Source: JBBQRS01 sp038214535 | GTDB lineage: Bacteria; Chloroflexota; Anaerolineae; CG2-30-64-16 | Reading direction: 5' to 3' | Assembly (NCBI GenBank): GCA_038214535.1 | Contig: JBBQRS010000007.1 | Location: forward strand, 12,275-76,274 | Length of the DNA stretch: 64,000 nucleotides | In this document: piece after piece, positions 53,070-63,095 of the stretch | Numbering within the stretch: position 1 is the stretch's first letter | How the letters are laid out: the number at the start of each line of letters is the position of its first letter | Translations under genes and position numbers: made by a program | Notes under the pieces: model-generated | Databases searched by the model: none | What the model was told of the DNA's origin: nothing | Seen by the model: only the letters and a program-made list of their open reading frames with translations

Positions 53070-54257
53070 ATGGTTGCCCGCGTGTGCAGGATCGTCCGCG
53101 ATTTTACCCGAATCGGGGCATTGGGTCAAGTGATCCGGCTGGTTGGGGTCTGCGCCGTGATGGGCGTCTGGGCGCTCGCGGATCCGCAGGCTGCCTGCGC
53201 GGCCCGCGTCGGGCCGCCCGTGTTGACCGATGGCGGTTATCCTCCGCTGCGGCTTTATCCGGAGCAGGTCAAGGCGTTGACGGCGCTGGCGCAGCCGCCG
53301 GGAGTGAGCGCACACGCTGCCCTGATGATGGATATGGATTCGGGGCAGGTGCTGTTTGCGCAGGCGGCCAACGAATCGGTGCCGCCGGCCAGCACGCTAA
53401 AAGTGATGACTGCGCTGCTGACGCTGGAAAACAGCGCGCTGGATGCGCAGGTGACGGTTTCAGCGAACGCGGCAGCCACAGAGGGCAGCCGGATGGGGTT
53501 GGTTGCGGGTGAGACGCTTACCGTTGCAGATTTGTTATACGGCTTGTTGCTGCCTTCGGGCAACGACGCCGCCGTTGCCCTGGCCGAGCATGTGGCCGGG
53601 AGCGAGGCGGCATTCGCAACGTTGATGAATCGGCGGGGACAAGAGCTGGGACTGGTTCACAGCAACTTTGTGAACCCGAATGGCATTGATGATCCCGCGC
53701 AATACGTGAGCGCGACCGATCTGATTACGGTCACGCGGGAGGCGCTGCGCTACCCGACCTTTATGCGGATGGTTGCCACGCAGAGCCGTGATGTTGCCGG
53801 GCGTTCGCTGTTCAATACCAATGAGTTATTGGGCGTCTATCCGGATGTAGACGGAATCAAGACCGGGACGAGCGACGCGGCGGGTGAAAACCTGATCGTA
53901 TCGGTCAATCACGGAGGGCATCGCACCATAGCGGTCGTCCTGGGCAGCCAGGATCGCTATACGGACGCACGGGCCTTGCTGGATTATGCGGCGACCGGGT
54001 GGCGGTGGGATGACCTTGTGCTAACCGGCAGCGCGCTCGATTGGGAAGATGCGCCGGACGGGCAGCCCTATCGTTTGAGGACGGTGGAGACGCGGAGTGT
54101 TTTCATCCCGTTGTGGCAAGCGCCGCTGATGCAGCCGGAACGCCTGATCAGCGCCACAGTGCCGCTGACCGTGACGGCGCCGATTGGTAGCTTACGATTG
54201 CGTCTGGGCCACGAAATATTGGCCGAGGCGCCCCTGGGAATCTGGAGCGCCCCATGA
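53070..54257 (+). CDS. D-alanyl-D-alanine carboxypeptidase (PBP5/6-type)
   Basis: A 395-residue low-molecular-mass penicillin-binding protein that trims the terminal D-Ala of peptidoglycan. Catalytic motifs in order: Ser-x-x-Lys in PPASTLKVMTALL (Ser108, Lys111), S-x-N in LLPSGNDAAV (Ser163-Gly-Asn165), and KTG in DVDGIKTGTSDAAGENL (Lys264). A signal-peptide-like hydrophobic stretch precedes (VIRLVGVCAVMGVWALA). The C-terminal domain (after about 300) is the PBP5-type beta domain. The start is uncertain: ATG 53070 gives a longer n-region; GTG codons at 53083 and near 53129 are alternatives. Only 24 bases separate its start from fmdB. Confidence 0.9.
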   Translation: MVARVCRIVRDFTRIGALGQVIRLVGVCAVMGVWALADPQAACAARVGPPVLTDGGYPPLRLYPEQVKALTALAQPPGVSAHAALMMDMDSGQVLFAQAANESVPPASTLKVMTALLTLENSALDAQVTVSANAAATEGSRMGLVAGETLTVADLLYGLLLPSGNDAAVALAEHVAGSEAAFATLMNRRGQELGLVHSNFVNPNGIDDPAQYVSATDLITVTREALRYPTFMRMVATQSRDVAGRSLFNTNELLGVYPDVDGIKTGTSDAAGENLIVSVNHGGHRTIAVVLGSQDRYTDARALLDYAATGWRWDDLVLTGSALDWEDAPDGQPYRLRTVETRSVFIPLWQAPLMQPERLISATVPLTVTAPIGSLRLRLGHEILAEAPLGIWSAP

Positions 54258-54281
54258 ACCACAGGATGAATATGGTGAAAG

Positions 54282-55826
54282 ATGGCTGATGAACGTTTGC
54301 AAAAAATCCTCGCCCAGGCGGGCTATGGCTCGCGCCGCGCGTGCGAGGCGCTGATCTCGGATGGGCGCGTCTCCGTCAATGGGCAAGTCGTCACCGAATT
54401 GGGCGTCAAGGTGGACCCCGCGACGGCAGAGATCCGCGTGGATGGCGCGCGCATTGCCGCCGAGTCGCCGCGCTACGTCATGCTCCACAAGCCCGCCGGT
54501 TATCTGTCGCACGCCGATCCGCGCGCTGAGTATCCCGACTGGCATAAGCTGGTCAAGGCGCCCGAACGCCTCTTTGCGGTGGGCCGGCTCGATCAGGATA
54601 GCGAGGGGTTACTGCTACTGACGAACGACGGCGAATTAGCCAACCGGCTGACGCATCCCCGGTTCGAGCATCCCAAGACCTACCTCGTCGAGGTCGAGGG
54701 CCGGCCCGATCCGCGCAAAGTGCGTCGGTTGCGCCACGGCATCATGCTGGATGACGGCCCCACAGCGCCCGCCGAAGTGGTGCTGTTGAGCGCTGCGCCG
54801 AAGGAGTACATGCCGGACTCTCGCACACCCGCCACCGGGCGCACGGGACCACGGACGAGTTGGCTCCGGGTGACGCTGCGCGAGGGGCGCAATCGGCAAT
54901 TGCGCCGAATGGTTGGGCGGCTGGGGCATCCGGCCCTGCGGGTCATCCGCGTCGGCATCGGGCCGCTTGCGTTGGGTCCGTTGCGGCCCGGCCGCTGGCG
55001 CGACCTGACCGCTGAGGAAGTGCAAAGCCTGCGCGTGGCGACCGCAAGCGCCACGCTTCAGGTCGAGAAGTTGGCGGCCAAACGGTTGGCGGCGCGCCGG
55101 CCGCGCGTGCGCAAGCTGCCGGAGCGCATTGCGATTGACGGACCTTCGGCGTCCGGCAAAAGCACCATCGGGAAGTTATTGGCCGAAGACCTGGGTTATC
55201 TCTATTTCGATACGGGCGTGATGTATCGTGCATTGGCGGCGCTTGCCATCTCGCAAGACGTACCCGTGGACGACGAAGAGGCTATTACCGAACTGGCAAA
55301 ACGGTCTACGATCGAGGTGCGCCCGCCGGACGTGGACGACGGCAGGGATATGACCGTCCTGGCGAATGGCGTGGATATCACCCCGTCTCTGCGCTTGCCG
55401 AAGGTGGAGCGGTCGGTTTCAGCCGTGTCCGCCTATCCCGGCGTCAGGAAAGCCATGGTCGAGCAGCAGCGGCGCATCGCCCGCAATGGTCGCGTGGTGA
55501 TGGTAGGGCGCGACATCGGCACGGTGGTGTTGCCGGACGCCGAGTTGAAGATCTATCTGGACGCTTCGCTCGAGGAACGGACGCGCCGGCGTTATGAGCA
55601 GAAACGAGCGTACGGCGAGAAGATGGAACTGGCCGATGTGAAGGAAGACCTGCGTCGCCGCGACCACTTCGACGCCCATCGCCAGCATTCGCCCCTCGCA
55701 ATGGCGGAGGATGCGTTGCTCCTCGACTCCACCAACCTGGATGTAGATCAGGTGATGACGCAGTTACGTGAGCTGTTGCGCCGCCGTTTCGGCGGCAAGG
55801 TAAGGGCAAAGCCCAATGGCCGCTGA
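54282..55826 (+). CDS. cmk: Fused pseudouridine synthase (RsuA/RluB type) and cytidylate kinase
   Basis: A 514-residue fusion. N-terminal half: S4 RNA-binding domain (ERLQKILAQAGYGSRRACE, about 3-65) then a pseudouridine synthase domain with catalytic Asp in FAVGRLDQDSEGLLLLTNDG and LREGRNRQLRRMVGRLGHP, typical of the RluB/RsuA family that modifies rRNA. C-terminal half, after a basic linker at about 262-284: cytidylate kinase with Walker A IDGPSASGKST (287-295), YFDTGVMYRALA, VGRDIGTVVLPDAELKIYLD and RRRDHFDAHR. The two genes are usually separate neighbours; here no stop or frameshift separates them. plsC overlaps by 11 bases, the usual rluB-cmk-plsC order. Confidence 0.95.
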   Translation: MADERLQKILAQAGYGSRRACEALISDGRVSVNGQVVTELGVKVDPATAEIRVDGARIAAESPRYVMLHKPAGYLSHADPRAEYPDWHKLVKAPERLFAVGRLDQDSEGLLLLTNDGELANRLTHPRFEHPKTYLVEVEGRPDPRKVRRLRHGIMLDDGPTAPAEVVLLSAAPKEYMPDSRTPATGRTGPRTSWLRVTLREGRNRQLRRMVGRLGHPALRVIRVGIGPLALGPLRPGRWRDLTAEEVQSLRVATASATLQVEKLAAKRLAARRPRVRKLPERIAIDGPSASGKSTIGKLLAEDLGYLYFDTGVMYRALAALAISQDVPVDDEEAITELAKRSTIEVRPPDVDDGRDMTVLANGVDITPSLRLPKVERSVSAVSAYPGVRKAMVEQQRRIARNGRVVMVGRDIGTVVLPDAELKIYLDASLEERTRRRYEQKRAYGEKMELADVKEDLRRRDHFDAHRQHSPLAMAEDALLLDSTNLDVDQVMTQLRELLRRRFGGKVRAKPNGR

Positions 55827-56529
55827 CGCGAAAAATTCGTTTCTGCCGCCGGGCCGCCCTTTCTGGGGCGTGGTCCTGAAGACGCTGATCGCGGGGATGT
55901 GCCACCTTGAAGTGCACAAGATGGAGTTGCTCCCTACTGCGGGCGCGGGGATCGTCTACTACAATCACATCCACTGGCTCGATCCGGTGTTAATCTGCGG
56001 CTCGATGAACCGGTATGCCCTGCCGCTGACGAAGATCGAGGCGAGCAAGTGGCCGTTTGTGGGGTGGTTGCTCAAGCAATATCAGGTTATTTTCATCACG
56101 CGCGGTGCGGTTGATCGCGATGCGCTGAAAGCCACCTGGGAAGCACTGGAGGAAGGTCAAATTGCGGTGATCTCTCCCGAAGGAACCCGAAGCCCTACCG
56201 GCGCCTTGCAACAGGCGAAAGAGGGCTTGGCGTTCATCGCCCGGCGCGTGCCGGATGCGTGGTTGATTCCCTGCGCCGTCACGGGGACGCCGGAGTTTGA
56301 GCTGTCGGTACGCGGCATCCTCAAACGTCAGCCGATTGTGTTGACTTATGGCGAACCGTTCCGCTTTTGCTGGCCCGAAGGACAGGCCAGCCGCGAAGAA
56401 ATGCGGGCCATGACAGACGAAGCAATGATTCGACTGGCGGCGCTGTTGCCGCCGGAGATGCAAGGCGACTATGCCGACGCTGACGCAGAAGCGGGGTGGT
56501 GCAGCCCGCTCGCCGATCCTATCTGTTGA
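55816..56529 (+). CDS. plsC: 1-acylglycerol-3-phosphate acyltransferase (PlsC-type)
   Basis: A 237-residue acyltransferase. The HX4D motif is NHIHWLDPV and the second motif is EGTRSPTGALQQAKEG (Pro-Glu-Gly-Thr-Arg). A short hydrophobic N-terminal segment (VLKTLIAGMCHLE) suggests membrane association. It adds the second acyl chain to lysophosphatidic acid. It overlaps the pseudouridine synthase-kinase fusion by 11 bases. glmS begins 11 bases after its stop. A related 1-acyl transferase with a different acceptor cannot be excluded. Confidence 0.93.
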   Translation: MAADAKNSFLPPGRPFWGVVLKTLIAGMCHLEVHKMELLPTAGAGIVYYNHIHWLDPVLICGSMNRYALPLTKIEASKWPFVGWLLKQYQVIFITRGAVDRDALKATWEALEEGQIAVISPEGTRSPTGALQQAKEGLAFIARRVPDAWLIPCAVTGTPEFELSVRGILKRQPIVLTYGEPFRFCWPEGQASREEMRAMTDEAMIRLAALLPPEMQGDYADADAEAGWCSPLADPIC

Positions 56530-56540
56530 GGTGAAATCCT

Positions 56541-58388
<1,848 letters not shown>

Positions 58389-58396
58389 CCACCATC

Positions 58397-58428
58397 CAAA
58401 GGGGGCGCGAAGACTCGCGCTCCCTTTG
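58397..58428. other. Hairpin between convergent glmS and antitoxin genes
   Basis: 13-bp stem (58397-58409 with 58416-58428, one mismatch) and a 6-base loop; no clear U-run on either strand. Possibly a weak bidirectional terminator. Confidence 0.5.
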
Positions 58429-58433
58429 CCTCC

Positions 58434-58697
58434 TCATTCAGTATCTTCTTGTTTCGGCAGGCGATCAACCTCATATGGCTCTCGTTCAGCTTCGGCAACC
58501 TTCTGCAACACATGGTCGAATTTCTTCCGGCTGCTCCGTTGGGCGCGCTGCTCGATGTAGTCCAGAGTGCGCAGAGCAGCGATCTTCTCAGCAACAGCTA
58601 CCACCACGAACTGATTGATGGAAACCTGATCGCGCTCGGCCAATTCACGTAACTGGCGGTGCAGCGATTCGGGCAAACGCAGATTTAATGCACTCAT
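58434..58697 (-). CDS. Ribbon-helix-helix antitoxin
   Basis: An 87-residue protein with an N-terminal RHH segment: SALNLRLPESLHRQLRELAER and QVSINQFVVVAVAEKIAAL, the layout of HicB-C-like or Arc-type antitoxins. A charged C-terminal tail (KFDHVLQKVAEAEREPYEVD) probably wraps the toxin. Its ATG overlaps the stop of the PIN toxin gene (ATGA at 58694-58697), so it is translated second. It would bind DNA as a dimer; paired nonamers in the promoter upstream of the toxin are candidate sites. It lies 46 bases from glmS, tail to tail. Confidence 0.85.
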   Translation of the reverse strand: MSALNLRLPESLHRQLRELAERDQVSINQFVVVAVAEKIAALRTLDYIEQRAQRSSRKKFDHVLQKVAEAEREPYEVDRLPKQEDTE

Positions 58698-59134
58698 CTC
58701 AACTCTCCAATTTCTCTTAACAACTCAGCAGGTGTGAGCGTTCGTAGCCCGAACTGTTCGCAGCCACGAAAGTCCTGTTTATTGAACGTCACCACGGCAT
58801 CACACCCGCCGGCGACCGCAACTTCGAGCACCATATCATCACGCGGATCAGGCAAGAATGGCCGCCAGATATAGTAGATTTCATGCGCAGTGCTCACCTG
58901 GCAGATGTAATCGAGAACGTCTTCCACATCGGCGCGGGAGATTGGTAGATCATCAAGGTGTCGAGCAGCCACGCTTTCATATTCCAGGACAAGCGGCACA
59001 GAGATGTGAGTACCGAAATGACCTGAACCAAGTGAGCTTAACACACGGAAAGAAGCGCCGTGAGGTGAGCGAAGCGCAGCAATGAGAATGTTGGTATCGA
59101 GAACAACCTGAAGCGCTGTCAACTGAATCTCCAT
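58694..59134 (-). CDS. PIN-domain toxin (COG1569-like)
   Basis: A 146-residue PIN ribonuclease-like protein: VVLDTNILIAALRSPHGAS with the first acidic metal ligand, SVPLVLEYESVAARHL, LPDPRDDMVLEVAVAGGC with acidic residues and VTFNKQDF near the end. This is the COG1569 group of putative toxin components. The toxin precedes the antitoxin in the operon, opposite to the commonest order but known for some families. ATG 59134 begins close to the promoter (short leader). The expected activity is RNA cleavage. Complete acidic residues suggest the toxin is functional. Confidence 0.87.
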   Translation of the reverse strand: MEIQLTALQVVLDTNILIAALRSPHGASFRVLSSLGSGHFGTHISVPLVLEYESVAARHLDDLPISRADVEDVLDYICQVSTAHEIYYIWRPFLPDPRDDMVLEVAVAGGCDAVVTFNKQDFRGCEQFGLRTLTPAELLREIGELR

Positions 59135-59154
59135 GTATCTTTCGAGCTAACGGT

Positions 59155-59183
59155 ATTGTATACGGTGCTATATACGGTGTCAA
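59155..59183 (-). promoter_or_regulatory. Promoter of the toxin-antitoxin operon with nested direct-repeat operator
   Basis: Minus strand TTGACA (59183-59178), 17-bp spacer, TACAAT (59160-59155). The spacer contains two direct repeats of CACCGTATA (59179-59171 and 59167-59159) at 12-bp spacing, positioned where a bound RHH antitoxin would block polymerase. Confidence 0.8.
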
Positions 59184-59420
59184 GTAACGTGTCTGATTAC
59201 TTTACTACTTCAGTTACTCCACTTGGATTCGACAAACGCAGGTTTTTACCGATTCCTCTAGCTTAACTTCCGCGCCGGCCCACGAGAGTTAGAACGTCTG
59301 GTTGCCTGGCGCAGTTTGTGCTTACAGCATCACGAGGCCCAACACGTTGTTTCGTTTTGCACCTCCAAAGCTACCCGCCCTAACCAGTGATTTTGGGCAA
59401 AGTGTAGTAAAATCGGGGGC

Positions 59421-59780
59421 ATGACACGCAGCTTCTTCGACCGGGTATATTGGCTTGTCTCTCAGATACCTCCCGGGCGCGTGGCCAGCTACGGCCAGAT
59501 CGCGGCCATGCTGGATCACCCGCGGGCTGCACGCACGGTGGGCTGGGCGCTGGCGTCCCTGAGTGAAGCGCAGGCCGCGGTCGTGCCCTGGCATCGGGTG
59601 CTCAATCGTGCCGGCGCGATCAGCCTGCCCGACCGATTCGCCGCGATGCAACAGGCGCTCCTGGAAGCCGAGGGCGTCCAGTTCAACGCCGACGGCCGCG
59701 TGAATATGCGCCGCTACGGGTGGGAGAGTCTCGACCCGGTGGCCCTGCGCGCCTTCGAGGATGAAGTGGACGCGTCGTAG
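59421..59780 (+). CDS. Alkyltransferase-like protein (ATL, Cys replaced by Trp)
   Basis: A 119-residue protein of the O6-alkylguanine-DNA alkyltransferase fold: VASYGQIAAMLDHPRAARTVGWAL contains the helix-turn-helix and Tyr/Arg finger region, and the active-site motif reads VPWHRVLN with Trp57 where the methyl-accepting Cys (PCHRV) of MGMT/Ada would be. This is the hallmark of ATL proteins, which bind alkylated guanine without repairing it and hand it to nucleotide excision repair. The start ATG is 59421. A TAAAAT box is at 59408-59413, but I find no convincing -35. The nitrilase-like gene begins after 70 bases under a separate promoter. Confidence 0.93.
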   Translation: MTRSFFDRVYWLVSQIPPGRVASYGQIAAMLDHPRAARTVGWALASLSEAQAAVVPWHRVLNRAGAISLPDRFAAMQQALLEAEGVQFNADGRVNMRRYGWESLDPVALRAFEDEVDAS

Positions 59781-59783
59781 AAG

Positions 59784-59813
59784 TTGACAGAAGTAGAATC
59801 TTTGTTCTATTAT
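59784..59813 (+). promoter_or_regulatory. Sigma-70-like promoter for the nitrilase-fold gene
   Basis: TTGACA (59784-59789), 18-bp spacer, TATTAT (59808-59813), about 37 bases before ATG 59851. Confidence 0.65.
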
Positions 59814-59850
59814 ACAGGCATCGAGCCTGTGTTCGTGAAGGAGTATTTCC

Positions 59851-60663
59851 ATGAGAGAAGTTACGATTGCCCTGGCCCAGACCGCGCCGGTGCTCAACGA
59901 CAACGAAGAGAACCTGCGGCGCATGGGCGCTATGATTCAGACGATTTGCAGCAGTCAGCCGACCGACCTGATCGTGTTCCCCGAGTTGGCCGTTTCCGGC
60001 TACGAGTGCGGGTTGAACTTCACCCGTCTGGCCGACCGCGTGACCGGACACGTCACGTCCTATCTGGCTGGCAAGGCCGCCGAATTTAGCGCCTACATCG
60101 TTTTTGGCCTGCCGCTCAAGGAAAAGGTCGAGAGCATCCTCTACAACGCTGCCGTGGTGCTGGGGCCGGACGGCGAGCTATTGGGCGATTACCGCAAATT
60201 GCATCTGCGCGGCGAAGAGCGTCTGGCGTTTCGCCCCGGCTATCGGCTGCCGATCTTCGAGACCGAGTTTGGGCCGATGGGCGTGATGGTCGGGTGGGAC
60301 CTGGCGTTCCCGGAAGTGGCGCGCAGCCTGACCCTCGACGGCGCGGAGTTGATCGTCGCGTCGGCGGCGTGGGAAGCCGGGAACATGGAAGAATGGCGCG
60401 CCTACACGGTCGCCCGTGCGTGCGAGAATGCCGTCTACGTGGCCGCGGCGAACCGCGTGGGCGAGGAGCCCAGCTACACTTTCGGCGGCGAGTCGGTGCT
60501 GGTCGGCCCGCGCGGCCAGATTTGCACCGTGCTGGATGAGTCGGTGGAAGGCTACGCCGTTGCCACGGTTGACCTGGATGAAATCCGCCGGATTCGTGAG
60601 GAGTCTCAGCTTTTACAGTGTCGCCAACCCTCGGCTTATCGCGCACTCGTCAGGAAATATTGA
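59851..60663 (+). CDS. Carbon-nitrogen hydrolase-fold protein lacking the catalytic Cys
   Basis: A 270-residue nitrilase-superfamily protein. The Glu (Glu45 in VFPELAVSGY) and Lys (Lys116 in YRKLHL) of the Glu-Lys-Cys triad are present, but the third motif reads MGVMVGWDLAFPEVAR: Gly148 stands where active members have Cys before an aromatic residue and Asp. The nucleotides are GTC GGG TGG GAC. Flanking motifs and the C-terminal GGESVLVGPRG, which builds the core sheet, are intact, so the gene is not decayed. It is probably a pseudoenzyme (ligand-binding or regulatory). It starts at ATG 59851 under its own promoter and overlaps the threonine aldolase start by TGATG. Confidence 0.9.
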   Translation: MREVTIALAQTAPVLNDNEENLRRMGAMIQTICSSQPTDLIVFPELAVSGYECGLNFTRLADRVTGHVTSYLAGKAAEFSAYIVFGLPLKEKVESILYNAAVVLGPDGELLGDYRKLHLRGEERLAFRPGYRLPIFETEFGPMGVMVGWDLAFPEVARSLTLDGAELIVASAAWEAGNMEEWRAYTVARACENAVYVAAANRVGEEPSYTFGGESVLVGPRGQICTVLDESVEGYAVATVDLDEIRRIREESQLLQCRQPSAYRALVRKY

Positions 60664-61703
60664 TGCGCGTTATTGATCTTCGCAGCGACACAATCACGCA
60701 GCCCACACCCGCCATGCGCCGGGCGATGGCCGAAGCCGAAGTGGGGGATGATGTCTTCGGCGACGACCCGACGGTCAACTGTCTGGAAGCAGAAGCGGCG
60801 GCCCGGGTGGGCAAGGAAGCGGCGCTATTTGTCGCTTCGGGAACCATGGGCAACCTGGCGGCGGCGCTGGCGCATTGTGGGCGCGGCGACGAGGCCATCC
60901 TCGGCCACCTGTCGCACACCTATATCAACGAGCAAGGCGGCCTTGCGGCGGTGGGCAGCATCCACCCGCGCGCTGTGCCGAATCGCGCCGATGGCACGCT
61001 TGATCTGGGTGACGTGGCGGCCGCGATTCGCACCGACAACCTGCACTATCCCCGTACCCGCCTCATCATGGTTGAGAACACGCACAACCTCTGCAACGGT
61101 GTCCCCTTGTCGGTGGAATACATGCGTGACCTGGGGGCGCTTGCGCGGGAGCACGGCCTGAAGATTCACGTGGACGGCGCGCGGATTTTCAACGCGGCGG
61201 TCGCTCTGGGTGTAGACGTGTGGGAACTGACGGCAGACGCCGACTCGGTGACTTTCTGCCTCAGCAAAGGGCTGGGCGCGCCCGTTGGTTCGATGCTGTG
61301 TGGCGAGCGCGACTTCATCCACGAGGCGCGGCGCGCGCGGAAGGTGTTGGGCGGCGCAATGCGTCAGGCCGGCGTGATCGCCGCGGCGGGTCTGGTCGCG
61401 CTGCGAGAGATGGTGGATCGGCTGGCCGAGGATCACGCCAACGCGATTGCGCTGGCGGAGGGCCTTACGGGGATGCCGGGCGTGGAAGTGAACCCTGCGA
61501 TCCTGCGCACCAACATCGTTTACTTCACCCTGCGCCATCCCGACGTGATGCCGCAGCAGTTAGTCGCCGGGCTGGAGGGGCGCGGCGTGCGCGTCCTGGC
61601 GCTCGGCCCCGACCGCCTGCGCGCTGTCACGAACTATCACGTGACGGATGCGGACATCCCGGTCGCCCTGGCGGCGTTCCGGGAGATTCTCGACCCGCGC
61701 TAA
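60663..61703 (+). CDS. ltaE: Low-specificity L-threonine aldolase
   Basis: A 346-residue PLP enzyme that cleaves threonine/allo-threonine to glycine and acetaldehyde. Motifs: IDLRSDTITQPTPAMRRAM, VGDDVFGDDPTVN, VASGTMGNLAA, then HVDGARIFNAAVALG and the PLP-binding Lys in SVTFCLSKGLGAPVGSML, followed by RRARKVLGGAMRQAGV. Length is normal. ATG 60663 overlaps the nitrilase-like stop (TGATG), so the two are translationally coupled, suggesting a shared role. A phenylserine or related aldolase is possible. Repeat B follows. Confidence 0.94.
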   Translation: MRVIDLRSDTITQPTPAMRRAMAEAEVGDDVFGDDPTVNCLEAEAAARVGKEAALFVASGTMGNLAAALAHCGRGDEAILGHLSHTYINEQGGLAAVGSIHPRAVPNRADGTLDLGDVAAAIRTDNLHYPRTRLIMVENTHNLCNGVPLSVEYMRDLGALAREHGLKIHVDGARIFNAAVALGVDVWELTADADSVTFCLSKGLGAPVGSMLCGERDFIHEARRARKVLGGAMRQAGVIAAAGLVALREMVDRLAEDHANAIALAEGLTGMPGVEVNPAILRTNIVYFTLRHPDVMPQQLVAGLEGRGVRVLALGPDRLRAVTNYHVTDADIPVALAAFREILDPR

Positions 61704-61731
61704 AAATCTAGCCGAAAATCGTGCAGTCCAT

Positions 61732-61792
61732 CTTCGTAGTGGCGGCTTCAGCCGCTGGGGGTGACATAACGGCTGAAGCCGTCACTACGAAG
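61732..61792. repeat. Palindromic repeat B, copy 3
   Basis: 23-base arms (61732-61754 and 61770-61792, 22 of 23 matching) around a 15-base centre, between ltaE and the convergent histidine kinase gene. Confidence 0.93.
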
Positions 61793-61825
61793 GGGCGCGA
61801 TGCGCTGCGCCGGGGCAACAACGAT

Positions 61826-63094
61826 TCACCGGGGCAGGGCGAAATGGAAGCAGGCGCCTTGCCCCGGTGTTGATTCGACCCAGATACGCCCGCCATGTGC
61901 CTCCACCAGACCCTTCGCAATCGCCAGGCCCAGGCCCGCGCCCCCGGTCGCGCGGCTGCGTGACTTCTCCCCGCGATAGAAACGCTCGAACACGCGTGAA
62001 AGATTGTCGGGGTCTAACCCCGTTCCCGTGTCACACACGCTGACGGCAACCTCGTCTGCGCCCGGCATGACTTGCACGTCAACCGTGCCGCCTTCGGGCG
62101 TATAGCGTAGGGCATTGCCGATCAGGTTCGCCAGGACGCGTTCGATCTTCTGCCCGTCTACCGATACCACGTCATTCCCCGGTTCGGCGTGACCCTGCAA
62201 CCGCACCCCCAGCTCGTTCGCCAGCGCGGAAAAGCCTTCGATGGCGTCCGAGGCGAGATCGGAAATGCCCACCGGCTCACGCGTGAGTTTCAGGCCGCCC
62301 GCATCCAACTGCGCCAGCTCGAACAGGTCGTCAATCAGCGCCGAAAGGGACTCGACCTCGCGCTGCGCCGTGCGCAGGTAGCGTTCGGCGCTCTCCCGGT
62401 CTTCCACCACGCCGTCGGCCAGCGCCTCGACGATGGCGCGGATGGACGCCAGCGGGGTACGTAGGTCGTGCCCCGCCCAGGCGATCAGGTCGCGGCGCAG
62501 CACGTCAAGCTCTTGCTGCTGCTGCGCGCCGGTCTCCAGTTGCGCCGCCATCTCGTTGAAACTGCGCGCCAGAGACGCCAGTTCATCGCGTCCGTTCACC
62601 TCGACGCGCGCGCTCAGGTCGCCCGCGGCGACCGCGCCCGCCGCATTTTGCAGCGAATCCATCCGCCGCGTCATTGCCGACGAGAGGAAATAGGAAAGCG
62701 ACATCGCGATCCCGCTGGCAAAAAGCAGAAGGATCGTCGCCAGCATCAGGTCGTGGGGGCTGGCGAACATCAGCCGGGCCGTGACCCAGACGTTGATGAA
62801 TGTGAGGGCGCTCGCCAGCCCGTAGATCGCCATCAGCGTCCACCCGACGCGCGGCGAACGGGAGAGCCACCCCAACCGATAGGCGGCGTAGCCTGCGCCC
62901 AGCGAGATGGCCGCGGTCGCCGAGAGGAAGAGCGTCATCGCGCGCACTTCGGCGAACGGCGGGCGCATGATGACGTAGAACAACGCGAGCGCCAGCGTCA
63001 AAGCCCCAAGCACGCCCACGAGGAATTTGACCGGCAAGTCCGCACGTCGCGGAACGGCGGGCGGAGACATGGCGGTTTGCGTGTCGGTCGTCAT
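61826..63094 (-). CDS. Sensor histidine kinase
   Basis: A 422-residue membrane kinase. Four hydrophobic helices in the first 160 residues, with no large extracytoplasmic sensor domain, are followed by HAMP (RRMDSLQNAAGAVAAGDLSA), a HisKA domain with phospho-acceptor His209 in AWAGHDLRTPLASIRAI, and an HATPase domain with N-box NLIGNALRYTPEGG, G1 VCDTGTGLDPDNL, FERFYRGEKSRS and G2 GGAGLGLAIAKGLV. I chose ATG 63094, one base after the response-regulator stop; the longer frame is an artefact of that overlap. The intramembrane-sensing layout suggests it detects membrane state or a partner protein. Confidence 0.93.
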   Translation of the reverse strand: MTTDTQTAMSPPAVPRRADLPVKFLVGVLGALTLALALFYVIMRPPFAEVRAMTLFLSATAAISLGAGYAAYRLGWLSRSPRVGWTLMAIYGLASALTFINVWVTARLMFASPHDLMLATILLLFASGIAMSLSYFLSSAMTRRMDSLQNAAGAVAAGDLSARVEVNGRDELASLARSFNEMAAQLETGAQQQQELDVLRRDLIAWAGHDLRTPLASIRAIVEALADGVVEDRESAERYLRTAQREVESLSALIDDLFELAQLDAGGLKLTREPVGISDLASDAIEGFSALANELGVRLQGHAEPGNDVVSVDGQKIERVLANLIGNALRYTPEGGTVDVQVMPGADEVAVSVCDTGTGLDPDNLSRVFERFYRGEKSRSRATGGAGLGLAIAKGLVEAHGGRIWVESTPGQGACFHFALPR

Positions 63095-63095
63095 C

